NCBI GenBank assembly: GCA_965262455.1
Contig: CBDHFH010000008.1
Location: forward strand, 62,001-126,000
DNA: 64,000 bases
Source of the DNA: UBA1858 sp965262455
Lineage (GTDB): Bacteria > Pseudomonadota > Gammaproteobacteria > UBA4575
Direction: 5' to 3'
Notes under the pieces: model-generated
Database searches by the model: none
Told to the model about the DNA's origin: nothing
Seen by the model: only the letters and a program-made list of their open reading frames with translations
Shown here: positions 26,797 to 36,376 of the stretch, piece by piece
Layout: each line of letters starts with the position of its first letter
Numbering within the stretch: the stretch's first letter is position 1
Program-made: the position numbers and the translations under genes

Positions 26797-28248
26797 ATGG
26801 GGTTTTATAAGAAAGCATCTATAGGAATGTTGTGGCTTAGCATAGGTACGGTCATAGCAAAGTTTGGAAGCTTCTTGTCTTTGTTAGTATTGGGTTGGTT
26901 TTTAAATAAAGAAGATTTTGCCTTATTTGCTATTACACTATCTAGTAGTTCTTTATTTTATGCATTACGTAACGGTGGCATCCATCAGCTTTTACTGCAA
27001 AGGGGTGAACATGTTTTCAGTTCATCAATAGGTTTGTATTCACGATATGCTTTGATGATAAATGGAATTGTTTTATTTTGCATAATTATGATCAGTCCTA
27101 TCGTGGTTAAAATCTATGGCCATAATGAATTTTATATTCTAATGTCAATATTAGCATTTTCAGTTTTATTGAATACAAATGGGATTACCTATAGGACATA
27201 TTTGGCTTCGGAATTGAAATTTGCTGATGTAGCAATATTTGATATGTACTCAGCATTAGTGCGATATAGCTCTACCATATTCTTAGCAATAATAGGGTTT
27301 GGTGTTTATAGTATGGTAATACCTTTTATCATCGTTGCTATCTTTGAAAGTTTATATGGTAAATTCAAAGCGAGAATTAATCTTTATCCAACAGGAAAGT
27401 TAACAATCAAGCGTTTGATAAAGTTAATTTTTATATCCAAATGGATCCTATTGACTGCTGTCGCATCTACTTTAACTTTGCAAGGCGATTATTTTGTTAT
27501 CGGGTTTGTTGAGAGCCTAGATGTAGTAGGTTTATATTATTTTGGTTTTCAAGTTATTATTGCTTCTTTAGTGGTTTTATCACATGGAATGCAGTCTGTA
27601 CTATTGCCTGTATTATCTAAAATTAAATCAGATAGAGAAAGACAAGCAAATGCTTTCATCAGGATGGTAAGTATGCTTTCTTTAGTCATGCCATTAGTTT
27701 CCGGCTTGATTGTAATTGTTGCTCCATTTGCAGTTCACGTTTTATGGGGTTCAAAATGGGAAGATGCGATCATTGTCATTCAGGTATTAGCTGTAAGTAT
27801 AAGTTTATGGATGTTGATTCCAGTTGCAAAATCTATACTAGAGTCTAGAGGAAAGTGGAAATCAGTGACTATTTTAACTTATGTTGATGCTGTTGGTTCA
27901 ATAAGTGCTGCTGTAATTGGGGCATTAATTGGTGGGCTATTAGAAATATCAATTTTTGTTTGCTCTTTTAAAATAATATATGGCATTTTGTGTTTATCTT
28001 ATGTAAGTAACGAATTAAATCTTTCAGTACTAATATTAGTTAAGAAAGCAATATTTCCTATTCTATTTATGATTTTACTTTTGCTTATTGTCTTCTTGAT
28101 TCTATTTGATGGAGTTTCACTTGAGTTGAAAAATGTAATTATTCAGTTGGTTGTTTTTAGCTTATTTTATTTTATTATTATAATTGTTTTATCTCGAGAT
28201 GAGGTATTTGAGATTTTTAAAGAGTTCAAAAACAATTTTATTAATTAG
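26797..28248 (+). CDS. Lipid-linked oligosaccharide flippase, Wzx/WzxC family
   Basis: A 483-residue polytopic membrane protein with about 12-14 hydrophobic helices and the MOP/polysaccharide-transporter opening KKASIGMLWLSIGTVIAKFG followed by VLGWFLNKEDFALFA. Segment QGDYFVIGFVESLDVVGLYYF near residue 225 is characteristic of WzxC-type flippases. It would move the undecaprenyl-linked repeat unit across the inner membrane. It is followed immediately by the Wzy-like gene, completing the core of a Wzx/Wzy pathway. Confidence 0.88.
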   Translation: MGFYKKASIGMLWLSIGTVIAKFGSFLSLLVLGWFLNKEDFALFAITLSSSSLFYALRNGGIHQLLLQRGEHVFSSSIGLYSRYALMINGIVLFCIIMISPIVVKIYGHNEFYILMSILAFSVLLNTNGITYRTYLASELKFADVAIFDMYSALVRYSSTIFLAIIGFGVYSMVIPFIIVAIFESLYGKFKARINLYPTGKLTIKRLIKLIFISKWILLTAVASTLTLQGDYFVIGFVESLDVVGLYYFGFQVIIASLVVLSHGMQSVLLPVLSKIKSDRERQANAFIRMVSMLSLVMPLVSGLIVIVAPFAVHVLWGSKWEDAIIVIQVLAVSISLWMLIPVAKSILESRGKWKSVTILTYVDAVGSISAAVIGALIGGLLEISIFVCSFKIIYGILCLSYVSNELNLSVLILVKKAIFPILFMILLLLIVFLILFDGVSLELKNVIIQLVVFSLFYFIIIIVLSRDEVFEIFKEFKNNFIN

Positions 28249-28265
28249 CGCTACACATCATCCAA

Positions 28266-29516
28266 ATGTACCTAACAGCATATATTCTATTAATACTATT
28301 GGTATTGGTTATATCAACGAAAAAGCCATCATTTGCTTTTGCATTTTATTTAAGTACTTTTGCATTAGAGCAATGGTTACAGACTAGGGATGCCTATTTT
28401 ATATCGAATGGTGATTTTGTGAATATAGTCAATGCTGCAGTGTTGGGGTATGCGTTCGCAGTGAAGTTTGTTAAAGACAGAAAAGTAGTCAAACCGTTAA
28501 CTAAGGTAAGTTTGCTTGTATATTTTTTGTATATTTACGCGCTTATTAGTACGCAATGGTCTTTAGAAATTGAATTGTCTGTCGAGATATTTTTTGAGTT
28601 ATTTCCATATATTCTTGCAGCTGTAATCGTAGCGCCAATGCTAATCTCGAGTTGGGATGATTTAAATTATACCATGTGGTTTCATCTTATTTATGGTTCA
28701 ATAATTATGGTTTTATTGTATTTCTTTACTGATTGGGGGTATAGGAATATAGAAATCTTTGAATATAGCTATGCGGGCAATCTAAATCCGTTGGCACTAG
28801 CAAATTACTCAGGTTACGTGCTTATTGCCGCATTTTTTCTTACCACTAAAAAATATAAAGTATTGAATTATGCTAAATGGTTAATAATACCTGTATGTTT
28901 TCTTGTGATACTTCAATCTGGCTCGCGTGGCCAATATTTGTTTCTAGTGTTATCTATAGTTATTGGCACTTATTATAAATATAATCTTAATAAAGTAAGT
29001 GCATTATTTCCTTTGTTATTTGGCTTGAGTTTTTCTGTATTGGTTGCATATTATGTTTTCAATCAGTTTGCACCTGATGATAATAGGTGGGAATTAGAGA
29101 ATATTACTCAAGATGCTGAAGGTAGATTTTATGCGGCTTCTAAGCTGATTGACGTATGGTTCCAAGATCCAATGTCAATACTCTTTGGTTTAGGTAGTTC
29201 TTCCTCATATTCAAATGAAATCTTTGGGTTCTATACTCATATTGTTCCATTGGAAATTTTGGGTGAGTTAGGTTTAGTTGGCTTTGGAATATTTTTGTCA
29301 ATTCTATTTTTTACATTTACGTATACGACTAAAAATATCAATAAATTACAACAGGGCAGTATTGAGCGTAATACATTGATTACCCTATTTAGTTTTGCAT
29401 TATTCGATCTAATGCTTTCATTCAAACAAGGTTCGTTTTTAGGCAGTTATGTATTATTCAGTATGCTAATTGTTTTATCGCGTGTAAATGAATATATTCG
29501 AGTAAGGATTGGGTGA
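28266..29516 (+). CDS. Polysaccharide polymerase, Wzy / O-antigen ligase-like membrane protein
   Basis: A 416-residue integral membrane protein with about ten or more hydrophobic segments and one larger periplasmic loop. The segment ILQSGSRGQYLFLVLSIVIG, with the SRG motif, and FGLGSSSSYSN followed by THIVPLEILGELGLVGFGIF match the Wzy_C domain pattern seen in O-antigen polymerases and ligases. Context next to Wzx favours polymerase. Sequences of this family diverge strongly, so linkage and sugar cannot be read. The start at 28266 is 17 bases after wzx. Confidence 0.82.
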   Translation: MYLTAYILLILLVLVISTKKPSFAFAFYLSTFALEQWLQTRDAYFISNGDFVNIVNAAVLGYAFAVKFVKDRKVVKPLTKVSLLVYFLYIYALISTQWSLEIELSVEIFFELFPYILAAVIVAPMLISSWDDLNYTMWFHLIYGSIIMVLLYFFTDWGYRNIEIFEYSYAGNLNPLALANYSGYVLIAAFFLTTKKYKVLNYAKWLIIPVCFLVILQSGSRGQYLFLVLSIVIGTYYKYNLNKVSALFPLLFGLSFSVLVAYYVFNQFAPDDNRWELENITQDAEGRFYAASKLIDVWFQDPMSILFGLGSSSSYSNEIFGFYTHIVPLEILGELGLVGFGIFLSILFFTFTYTTKNINKLQQGSIERNTLITLFSFALFDLMLSFKQGSFLGSYVLFSMLIVLSRVNEYIRVRIG

Positions 29517-30401
29517 ATGAATTTAGGTAATCTCATTAACAAAATAATTCTCATTTCTCTTATTATTGGTGTGACTATGTCATCTAATTTGCATGCTGGA
29601 AATAGCATTCGAGTGTATGACGCGACTTTATATGGACATAAGAATAATGCGGGTTTTTACGGTATTAAAAATGCAATTGACTATGGAATTGAGAGGATAG
29701 AGGTAGTATATGCAGTTGGTATATGGATGAACCAGCAACATTTAAATGATGAACCGCCCACTAGTGAATTATTCAATCATAGTGTAAATATTATTAGAAG
29801 TAGAAAAGACTTTTCATCGATTAAATTGATTTGTTTGGATATTGAACACTGGCCCACAGATGAGGAAAACTTAAACTTACTAAGCAAAAATATAAATAAA
29901 TATATTGATACTTATAATTTATACAAAACAGAGTTTGAACATCATGCGATTGGTTTTTATGGCATGCTGCCGTTAAGAAACTATTATGCAGCAATTAGTA
30001 GAGACACTTCAAAAAAAATGCTCGATTGGCGAGAAAAAAATTCTAAACTAATGTCTCTAGCCAAACATGTCGACATAATTTATCCGTCGTTATATACGTT
30101 TACGAGTGATCAAAACGATTGGGTTAAATATGCGATAAATACTATTACTGAAGCGAAGAAATATGGTAAGCCTGTATATCCTTTTATATGGCCACAATAC
30201 CATGATTCAGTTAGACTTAGGAGGTTGGATTACATCTCAGATGAATTTTGGATGCTTCAGTTAAAGACAATAGCACAATATGCTGATGGTGTTGTCATTT
30301 GGGGTGGCTGGGATCTGGATAAAAATATGCGTATGACTTGGAATGAAGATCAAGAATGGTGGATTGTGCTAAAAAATTATTTAGCACTACAAAATGATTA
30401 A
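29517..30401 (+). CDS. Secreted TIM-barrel protein resembling GH56 hyaluronidase
   Basis: A 294-residue protein with a signal peptide (hydrophobic residues 9-20, cleavage near LHAGN). Segments recall GH56 hyaluronidases: LICLDIEHWP with Asp108 and Glu110 at the place of the catalytic D-x-E, HVDIIYPSLY (185-193), KPVYPFIWPQYH (218-229) and ADGVVIWGGWD (256-266), which in GH56 read like LFPSIYL, PVFAY-R and GIVIWG. I infer a periplasmic or secreted glycosidase acting on the polysaccharide made by this locus, perhaps for release or length control. It starts directly at the end of wzy. Other TIM-barrel glycosidase families remain possible. Confidence 0.6.
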   Translation: MNLGNLINKIILISLIIGVTMSSNLHAGNSIRVYDATLYGHKNNAGFYGIKNAIDYGIERIEVVYAVGIWMNQQHLNDEPPTSELFNHSVNIIRSRKDFSSIKLICLDIEHWPTDEENLNLLSKNINKYIDTYNLYKTEFEHHAIGFYGMLPLRNYYAAISRDTSKKMLDWREKNSKLMSLAKHVDIIYPSLYTFTSDQNDWVKYAINTITEAKKYGKPVYPFIWPQYHDSVRLRRLDYISDEFWMLQLKTIAQYADGVVIWGGWDLDKNMRMTWNEDQEWWIVLKNYLALQND

Positions 30402-30408
30402 TTTTTTA

Positions 30409-30945
30409 TTATTTTTTGATTTGCAATATAATATTTTGTGCCGGAAATATATTGCATAAGCCGGTTGATTCATAATAATTCATGGCTTTCAAGTTCATAT
30501 TAATGAGTGGTTCTATAGCGTAATTAAAAAAATAAAAAATACTCTTGTTAAATGTAATTTTTCGGTGATTGATCTCTTTGAATGAAAAATCAAAGTAGTA
30601 ATTTCTATTTTGATGAGAGCTTTCCGTGAAAAAATCAAATGTTCGAATTGAAAATTTTGATTTATGAGTTGGATCGATATAATTATTCACAGATGTGAAA
30701 TGAGGCACTTGGATGAAAATAATGCCGTCCTCTTTTAGTATTCTATGAAGTTCTTTGAGCATTTGGATGTAATCAATATGTTCTAAAATATCTTTAGCGT
30801 AAACTTCATCGAATGAATTGTCTGAAAAAGGTAATGGAACTTTGTTTAGATCGTGTATTACATCTACGCCATCTATATTCTTGCTATCAAGATTAATATA
30901 GTTGCTTTTAATATCCAGACCGCATCCTAAGTTTAATTTTTTCAT
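30409..30945 (-). CDS. Class I SAM-dependent methyltransferase (Methyltransf_11 type)
   Basis: A 178-residue protein with motif I KLNLGCGLDIK at the N-terminus, the acidic motif II LDSKN, and motif IV/post-I segment FDEVYAKDILEHI followed by LKELHRILKEDGIIFIQVPH. These fit small sugar- or lipid-modifying methyltransferases in surface-polysaccharide loci. It is the only gene of the locus on the minus strand and ends seven bases from the glycosidase-like gene. It is extremely AT-rich. Substrate unknown. Confidence 0.8.
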   Translation of the reverse strand: MKKLNLGCGLDIKSNYINLDSKNIDGVDVIHDLNKVPLPFSDNSFDEVYAKDILEHIDYIQMLKELHRILKEDGIIFIQVPHFTSVNNYIDPTHKSKFSIRTFDFFTESSHQNRNYYFDFSFKEINHRKITFNKSIFYFFNYAIEPLINMNLKAMNYYESTGLCNIFPAQNIILQIKK

Positions 30946-31491
30946 ATTGATTTTATGAGCTCTTTATATACCGTCGTTGTATAGTCTGGTCTTGATATAG
31001 GTTGCCAGAGTATTGTATATAGCTAGAATTAAAGATTATTTATAGTTGTGTTTACTAATTTTACAATATCTAAAAGATTTTAAATTATATTTCCAAAGTT
31101 GATATTTCTCTATAATTCCAAATAGACTCGTTATATTTCAAAAATCTGATCTAACGTTATGTTATTTAGTGAAATATTCAATCTTTATTGCGTATTTTTC
31201 TTTTATTTGTATTAAAGCCCTAGACGGCTCCAATATATTAACTAAATTTCTGCATAAATATTTTTGAATTGTTGTTTCAAGATTGATTCTATATTTTTAT
31301 CTATGAATATAGCTCATGTTGAAAGCTTGGCTAAGCCCAATGGTTATTCTTTAGCAGGATTCTTTGTTAGTGATAATATGATTCATACATTTTTAATGTG
31401 AACCATATATCATAAATATTACAAAAATATAATAACAATAAAATATATTTCCAGGTAATTGTCTCGCGTTATTTTTAACGCATATTAATCA
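30946..31491. other. 546-base AT-rich gene-free stretch within the polysaccharide locus
   Basis: Divergent gap between the minus-strand methyltransferase and the acyltransferase. It must hold promoters for both, but its composition is so AT-rich that single boxes cannot be picked with confidence. A 32-codon frame at 31303-31401 (MNIAHVESLAKPNGYSLAG and onward) looks more protein-like than its surroundings and could be the N-terminal remnant of a lost gene. No tRNA, insertion sequence or clear hairpin is visible. Confidence 0.5.
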
Positions 31492-32574
31492 ATGCAAGTA
31501 AAACGCTACTATTTGTTAGATCTACTTAGAGGCTTGGCCTCGTTGATGGTAGTGCTTTGGCATTATCAACATTTTTTCTATGTAGAGCCAGGTATAATTT
31601 CAAGTGAATTTTTGAGAAGTGATCAGCCTTTATATGAATTGCTTAATATCTTTTACGAATATGGTAGACATGCAGTTGAATTGTTTTTCGTGTTATCAGG
31701 GTTTATTTTCTATACCTTATATTATAAAAAAATAGGTGATCGAAATATAACTTCTAGAGAGTTTTTTATTCTTCGTTTTTCTCGTTTATATCCCTTGCAT
31801 TTTTTAACTCTTCTATTTGTAACCTTAATGCAATTTGTAAGTGTAGAGTTCAACGGCCAGTTTGAAGTATACCCAAATAATGATATCAAGCACTTCGTAT
31901 TAAATTTATTTTTTGCGTCAAGCTGGGGTTTGCAAGATGGGTACTCATATAATGGTCCTATTTGGTCTGTTTCAGTAGAAGTATTGTTGTATACTATTTT
32001 TTTTGTGACTGCATTTTATAGATTTGGAAATATGTTGTTTATAGTAATGTTGATCGCTACAGGCTTAACAATAGTTTCAACTACTAATCTTGACAATATA
32101 GGTTGGGGGATTTTTTGTTTTTTTTGCGGTGGGGTGATATCAAAATTACATCTTACAAGTAATTTTAGCAAGTTGCTCACAATGTCCAACCGCAATAAAG
32201 TATTGGGTATATTTGTATTAACTATAACAGCAACTTTGGTTTGGCTTTACCCGCCAGTTCGTCTTTCAATTTTAATGCTATATGGTGCTATTTTCCCAAT
32301 CATCGTATTCTTATTAGCTGAAATACAGAGGTTTAATTTGAATTTGGGTTCGTCACTACACTTGATAGGTGATATCACTTATTCCACATACCTATTACAT
32401 TTCCCGCTCCAGCTAATTATTATTGTTATATCTAAATATCATGATATAACAATACAGTATAATTCCATTGAATTTTTCTCATTTTACTTTGTTATTTTGA
32501 TTCTTATCTCTACATATTCTTATAGATACTTTGAATTACCTATGCAGCGATACATAAGAAAATGCTATCTGTAA
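31492..32574 (+). CDS. Acyltransferase 3 family membrane protein (O-acetyltransferase)
   Basis: A 360-residue integral membrane protein with about ten helices. Family marks are the opening RYYLLDLLRGLASLMVVLWHYQ with the conserved catalytic-type histidine near residue 23, AVELFFVLSGFIFY, and RFSRLYPLHFLTLLFV with the R-x-x-R-x-x-P pattern. Such enzymes O-acetylate (or succinylate) surface sugars using cytoplasmic acyl-CoA. It begins the second transcription unit of the locus. Confidence 0.88.
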   Translation: MQVKRYYLLDLLRGLASLMVVLWHYQHFFYVEPGIISSEFLRSDQPLYELLNIFYEYGRHAVELFFVLSGFIFYTLYYKKIGDRNITSREFFILRFSRLYPLHFLTLLFVTLMQFVSVEFNGQFEVYPNNDIKHFVLNLFFASSWGLQDGYSYNGPIWSVSVEVLLYTIFFVTAFYRFGNMLFIVMLIATGLTIVSTTNLDNIGWGIFCFFCGGVISKLHLTSNFSKLLTMSNRNKVLGIFVLTITATLVWLYPPVRLSILMLYGAIFPIIVFLLAEIQRFNLNLGSSLHLIGDITYSTYLLHFPLQLIIIVISKYHDITIQYNSIEFFSFYFVILILISTYSYRYFELPMQRYIRKCYL

Positions 32575-32616
32575 ATTATTTATAAGGCGTACTGAATAAA
32601 CAGTTAAGTAATTAGT

Positions 32617-33618
32617 ATGAATATAGCATTTATAATATATCCTGATGCAGTACTGAGTGGGACTTCTAATGGAGTTCGAAGTCAAGCAATCAGTTGGTCT
32701 CAAGGTCTTATAGAAAAGGGATGTAGAGTTGATCTTATTTCTGCTTGGGGTAATTATGACTGGACCAGCTACGACCTTATACATATATACGGAAGTGGTC
32801 TTTGGTTGAATAATTTTCTACCTTCACTAGTTAAAAAAAATAAACAGGTAGTAATTTCACCAATAATTGATAGCAATCAATCGTATTTAAAATATAAATT
32901 AGCAACTAAGGTTGGTATAGATGTCATACGACTGTACTCAAATAATTTCGTCTTAGCAAAATGTGCTAGTCAAGTTAAAGCAATTTTTGTGAGATCCAAT
33001 CATGAGGCGGGTTATTTTATTAAGTCATTGGGTTTGCCTGAAGAAAAAGTAGTACTTGTAAAATTAGGTGTGGATGCCAAACCTGGTTTAAAAAATTATT
33101 TAAAAGAAGATTATTGTTTGCATGTCAGTAGCTATACTCAGCCGAGAAAAAATGTTAAGCAACTAATTAAAGCATGCCAGAAAATTAATAAGAGGTTAGT
33201 AGTTGCTGGAAATCCTGGTTCTCGAGAAAGCTTTCAAGAAATAAATGATTTAGCGAAATTAACTGGTAATGTTGAAGTATTAGGATTTCAGGAGGAAGAT
33301 GCATTAATAAATCTATATAGAAATGCAAAGGTTTTTTGCTTACCAAGTCTGTATGAAGGCGTTGGATTAGCCGCACTAGAGGCGGCGGTATATGGTTGTG
33401 ATGTCGTTATAACAAATCGTGGTGGGCCAGTAGATTATTTCCAAAAATATGGTTTTCTAGTCAATCCAGAGAGCGTCAATTCAATCGCAAATGGAATAAG
33501 TCAAGCATTTGCATCCAGTAAGCAACCAAATCTAAGAGAATATATAATGAAAAACCACTCAATTAATATGTCTGTAAAATCTTTGTATGAAAATTATATT
33601 CAACTAATCGAAAATTAA
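32617..33618 (+). CDS. Glycosyltransferase family 4
   Basis: A 333-residue GT-B enzyme. The C-terminal domain has the strongest signals: HVSSYTQPRKNVKQLIKAC, RLVVAGNPGS, VEVLGFQEEDALINLYRNAK and FCLPSLYEGVGLAALEAAVYG, which holds the EX7E motif (E-GVGLAAL-E). It lies 42 bases after the acyltransferase and two bases before gmd. Given the neighbouring GDP-fucose pathway, a fucosyl- or mannosyltransferase is plausible but not shown. Confidence 0.87.
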   Translation: MNIAFIIYPDAVLSGTSNGVRSQAISWSQGLIEKGCRVDLISAWGNYDWTSYDLIHIYGSGLWLNNFLPSLVKKNKQVVISPIIDSNQSYLKYKLATKVGIDVIRLYSNNFVLAKCASQVKAIFVRSNHEAGYFIKSLGLPEEKVVLVKLGVDAKPGLKNYLKEDYCLHVSSYTQPRKNVKQLIKACQKINKRLVVAGNPGSRESFQEINDLAKLTGNVEVLGFQEEDALINLYRNAKVFCLPSLYEGVGLAALEAAVYGCDVVITNRGGPVDYFQKYGFLVNPESVNSIANGISQAFASSKQPNLREYIMKNHSINMSVKSLYENYIQLIEN

Positions 33619-33620
33619 AC

Positions 33621-34706
33621 ATGTCTAATAAAGCATTAATAACCGGCATCACCGGACAAGATGGCGCCTATTTGGCCGAGTTTCTATTAAACAAAGGCTA
33701 TGAGGTGCATGGCATCAAGCGACGAACTTCTCTATTCAACACGGATCGAATTGATCATCTATATCAAGACCCTCATACAGAAAACCAAAAGTTCGTTCTT
33801 CACTATGGTGATATGACCGATACTTCCAGTTTGGTGCGTATCATTCAACAGATTGAACCTGACGAGATTTATAACCTGGCTGCGCAAAGTCATGTGGCCG
33901 TATCATTCGAAGAGCCGGAATATACCGCAGATTCTGATGCGCTTGGGGCACTCAGAATTTTAGAGGCGATTCGCATACTCGGGCTTGAAAAAAGAGCCAA
34001 ATATTATCAAGCCTCGACTTCTGAATTATTCGGAAAAGTTCAGGAAATCCCGCAAAAAGAAACCACGCCATTTTATCCGCGCTCTCCTTACGCAGTAGCA
34101 AAAATGTATGCGTACTGGATAACCGTCAACTATAGAGAAGCTTATGGTATTTATGCATGTAATGGCATTTTGTTTAACCATGAATCACCCTTACGTGGCG
34201 AAACATTCGTGACGCGTAAAATTACGCGTGGATTAGCGCGAATCAAAGAAGGATTAGATCAGTGTCTGTTCCTGGGGAATATGGATGCGAAACGTGACTG
34301 GGGCCATGCAAGAGACTTTGTTGAAGCCCAATGGTTGATTTTGCAACAAGACTCTCCAGAAGACTTTGTTATTGCCACCGGTGAACAACATAGTGTGCGT
34401 GAATTTGTCGAGATTGCAGCGACTAAAATTGATATTAATATCAGCTGGCAAGGCTCGGGTGTGGATGAAAAAGGTATTGATCAACATGGCAATGTGATTG
34501 TTCAAGTCGATCCAAAATACTTCAGGCCTACAGAAGTCGAAACCTTGCTAGGTGATCCAAGCAAGGCAAAGCAGAAATTGGGTTGGAGTTCAGCAACCAG
34601 CTTCGATAGTTTAGTTGAAGAAATGGTAGAAGAAGATTTGCAGATAGCCAAACGTGATGCATTGATTCGCGAGAAGGGATACAAAACATTCGATTACAAA
34701 GAATAA
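33621..34706 (+). CDS. gmd: GDP-mannose 4,6-dehydratase
   Basis: Converts GDP-D-mannose to GDP-4-keto-6-deoxymannose, first step to GDP-L-fucose. The 361-residue short-chain dehydrogenase has the NADP motif ALITGITGQDGAYLAE, the Gmd hallmark HGIKRRTSLFNTDRIDHLY, the catalytic YxxxK in SPYAVAKMYAYW, and LFNHESPLRGETFVTRKI. It is paired with fcl three bases later. Its base composition looks closer to the core genome than to the AT-rich glycosyltransferases before it, which suggests a different history. Confidence 0.96.
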   Translation: MSNKALITGITGQDGAYLAEFLLNKGYEVHGIKRRTSLFNTDRIDHLYQDPHTENQKFVLHYGDMTDTSSLVRIIQQIEPDEIYNLAAQSHVAVSFEEPEYTADSDALGALRILEAIRILGLEKRAKYYQASTSELFGKVQEIPQKETTPFYPRSPYAVAKMYAYWITVNYREAYGIYACNGILFNHESPLRGETFVTRKITRGLARIKEGLDQCLFLGNMDAKRDWGHARDFVEAQWLILQQDSPEDFVIATGEQHSVREFVEIAATKIDINISWQGSGVDEKGIDQHGNVIVQVDPKYFRPTEVETLLGDPSKAKQKLGWSSATSFDSLVEEMVEEDLQIAKRDALIREKGYKTFDYKE

Positions 34707-34709
34707 GTC

Positions 34710-35642
34710 ATGGAAAAAGACGCCAAAATTTATGTGGCTGGCCATCGGGGGCTTGTAGGTAGTGCTATTGTTCGAGAACTCATAGAACAAGGATATAATA
34801 ATATTGTTACTCGAAACAGCAGTGAGGTTGACTTAACCAATCAACATGCTGTGAATGAGTTTTTTGCTTTGGAAAAACCTGATTATGTTTTTCTTGCTGC
34901 GGCGAAAGTAGGTGGGATATTAGCAAATGATTCTTATCCTGCTGATTTTATCTATAAAAACCTTATGATTGAAGCAAATGTTATTCATGCAGCTTATCAA
35001 TCATCAGTAAAAAAATTATTATTTCTCGGCAGTACTTGTATCTATCCAAAATTAGCGCCACAACCTCTAAAAGAAGAATACTTGTTATCCGGGCCACTGG
35101 AACCCACTAATGAGTGGTATGCCGTGGCAAAAATTGCAGGCATAAAAATGTGTCAAGCATATAGGGCGCAGCATCACTGTGATTTTATTTCCGCAATGCC
35201 AACCAATCTCTATGGGCCGGGTGATAACTTCGATTTGCAAAGTTCTCATGTATTGCCTGCACTAATTCGAAAGTTTCATGAGGCAAAACTTACTAATGCA
35301 CCATTTGTGACAATGTGGGGAACAGGATCCCCTAAACGTGAATTTTGCCATGTCGATGACTGTGCAAATGCATGTGTATTTTTAATGAATGAATACAGTG
35401 ATGGCGAGATTGTCAATATCGGCGTGGGTGAAGATATTTCTATAAAAGAACTTGGTGAAATGGTGAAGTCTATCGTAGGTTATGAAGGTGACATTGAATA
35501 TGATACCAGTAAGCCAGATGGTACTCCGAGGAAGTTAGTTGATGTGTGCAGGATAATGAGTTTGGGTTGGCATGCTAATACTTCTCTAGAGGACGGTATT
35601 AGTAGTACATATCAGTGGTATTTAGATTTAATTAATTTATGA
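34710..35642 (+). CDS. fcl: GDP-L-fucose synthase (epimerase/reductase)
   Basis: Performs the 3,5-epimerisation and NADPH reduction that finish GDP-L-fucose. The 310-residue protein shows IYVAGHRGLVGSAIVREL at the N-terminus, FLGSTCIYPKLAPQPLKEE with the catalytic serine/cysteine region, YxxxK in WYAVAKIAGIKMCQAY, and TNLYGPGDNFD. Length and all motifs fit WcaG/Fcl. It is translationally coupled to the methyltransferase that follows (ATGA overlap). Confidence 0.96.
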   Translation: MEKDAKIYVAGHRGLVGSAIVRELIEQGYNNIVTRNSSEVDLTNQHAVNEFFALEKPDYVFLAAAKVGGILANDSYPADFIYKNLMIEANVIHAAYQSSVKKLLFLGSTCIYPKLAPQPLKEEYLLSGPLEPTNEWYAVAKIAGIKMCQAYRAQHHCDFISAMPTNLYGPGDNFDLQSSHVLPALIRKFHEAKLTNAPFVTMWGTGSPKREFCHVDDCANACVFLMNEYSDGEIVNIGVGEDISIKELGEMVKSIVGYEGDIEYDTSKPDGTPRKLVDVCRIMSLGWHANTSLEDGISSTYQWYLDLINL

Positions 35643-36376
35643 AATGTTTTGTGATGAGTATTCAAAGTATACCTAAAAGAGTTGCTAATAAATTACAAAT
35701 TATCATTTCAAAGTTAGTAGGCGTAGACTTATTAACGAAAGTGAGTGTTGCAAAGCGAGAAGATCTGCGTGAAATTGGCAGTTCTTATGGTGGTTGGGTA
35801 ATTCCTACCGCTCTAATTGATGAAGAGTCAGTAGTATATTGTGTCGGCTGTGGAGAAGATATTACATTTGATTTGGGTTTGATCGATAAATTTCAATGCC
35901 ATGTTTATGGTTTTGATCCAACGCCAAGAGCAATAGAATTTGTAAGGAAAGTTGCTAACAATCAAGCTAAGTATCATTTTAGTGAATATGGGCTTTGGGA
36001 TGAGGACACAGTTTTAAAATTTTATACACCTAAGGTATCTGATCATGTTTCTCATTCGCTAGTTAATCTTCAAAAAACCTCAGACTATATTGAGGTCGAA
36101 GTAAAGAGATTAAGTCATGTAATGACAGAGTTAGGTCATCGTCAAATTGATCTGTTGAAATTAGATATAGAAGGCGCTGAGTATAAAGTTATTGATTCTA
36201 TAATAGATGATGGATTAGATATTAAAGTTATATGTGTTGAATATGATGAATGTTTCAACCCCATAGACGATAATTATACCGCAAGAATTAAAGAATCAGT
36301 GCATCGGTTAGTGAAAGCTAATTATAAACTTGTATGTGTGCAAGGTAGGGGGAACTATACTTTTGTCAGGCTATAA
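35639..36376 (+). CDS. FkbM family methyltransferase
   Basis: A 245-residue protein whose ATG overlaps the fcl stop codon (ATGA). The SAM-binding part has VVYCVGCGEDITFDLGL and VYGFDPTPRAIEF. The C-terminal half carries the FkbM signature IDLLKLDIEGAEYKVIDSII. Such enzymes O-methylate sugars in bacterial glycans. It closes the locus and ends seven bases from the convergent sucD. It returns to an AT-rich composition. Confidence 0.87.
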   Translation: MKCFVMSIQSIPKRVANKLQIIISKLVGVDLLTKVSVAKREDLREIGSSYGGWVIPTALIDEESVVYCVGCGEDITFDLGLIDKFQCHVYGFDPTPRAIEFVRKVANNQAKYHFSEYGLWDEDTVLKFYTPKVSDHVSHSLVNLQKTSDYIEVEVKRLSHVMTELGHRQIDLLKLDIEGAEYKVIDSIIDDGLDIKVICVEYDECFNPIDDNYTARIKESVHRLVKANYKLVCVQGRGNYTFVRL

